Both the position numbers and the translations under genes were made by a program. Below the pieces are notes generated by a model, which saw nothing but the letters and a program-made list of their open reading frames with translations, was not told where the DNA came from and searched no databases. 5,013 nucleotides of DNA, taken from the NCBI GenBank assembly GCA_934294965.1, contig CAKRAM010000071.1, positions 1 to 5,013 on the forward strand. Direction: 5' to 3'. This stretch comes from an uncultured Clostridia bacterium (lineage in GTDB: Bacteria > Bacillota > Clostridia > Christensenellales > CAG-314). Shown one piece after another: positions 5,000 through 5,013 of the stretch (the first letter of the stretch is position 1; every line of letters begins with the position of its first letter).

Positions 5000-5013
5000 A
5001 GTGGGTGATGAAT

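Larger units (their letters stand above)
4534..5013. other. 480-nt intergenic region after recA, no convincing gene
   Basis: No reading frame here has both protein-like composition and a usable ribosome binding site. The stretch holds a 3' UTR, two + strand intrinsic terminators (4648-4690 and 4926-4962), a 12-bp palindrome, an imperfect tandem repeat between the terminators, and a weak promoter-like pair near the right edge. AGTAC recurs five times (4534, 4784, 4834, 4849 and 4862, approximately). In Clostridia the gene after recA is often rny (RNase Y), but nothing of it is visible before the window ends. Confidence 0.7.

Noticed and set aside
4980..5013. Minus-strand AGGAG (near 4990) as the ribosome binding site of a leftward gene
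   Set aside because: No ATG, GTG or TTG follows at a suitable distance on that strand and no open frame extends leftward.

Overview
The window reads as a chromosomal housekeeping region of a Firmicutes-type bacterium, most likely an anaerobic clostridial lineage. This rests on gene order (ftsK/spoIIIE end, rimO, pgsA, cinA, recA), which is characteristic of Clostridia, on the intermediate-to-low GC content, on cysteine-rich proteins and on the RecA sequence type. Genus cannot be assigned by eye. There is no sign of a mobile element, CRISPR array, tRNA or rRNA.

Layout. Bases 1-4533 are almost entirely coding and all on the + strand. They hold the C-terminal end of a FtsK/SpoIIIE DNA translocase (1-329, 5'-truncated by the window), rimO (331-1659), pgsA (1656-2312), cinA (2314-3483) and recA (3514-4533). 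The first four are packed with gaps of 1 nt or a 4-nt overlap, so they are probably one translationally coupled transcript. recA follows after 30 nt with its own strong Shine-Dalgarno and no terminator before it, so it is probably at least partly co-transcribed. Functions are mixed housekeeping: chromosome segregation, ribosomal protein S12 methylthiolation, anionic phospholipid synthesis, pyridine-nucleotide salvage (CinA/PncC domain) and recombination/DNA repair.

Bases 4534-5013 (480 nt) have no convincing gene. They contain a short direct repeat at the recA stop codon, a strong 13-bp-stem intrinsic terminator (4648-4690), a 12-bp perfect palindrome (4737-4748), a degenerate tandem repeat of about 62-65 bp (about 4748-4923), a second intrinsic terminator (4926-4962) and a weak promoter-like pair near the right edge.

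Most interesting points: (1) CinA keeps an intact-looking C-terminal amidohydrolase domain, but its N-terminal MoaB-like (COG1058) domain has lost the family's signature motifs. (2) The AGTAC-rich tandem repeat between two + strand terminators may be an untranslated RNA or a set of tiny leader-type ORFs. Neither is demonstrated here. No clearly new defence or mobile system is visible.
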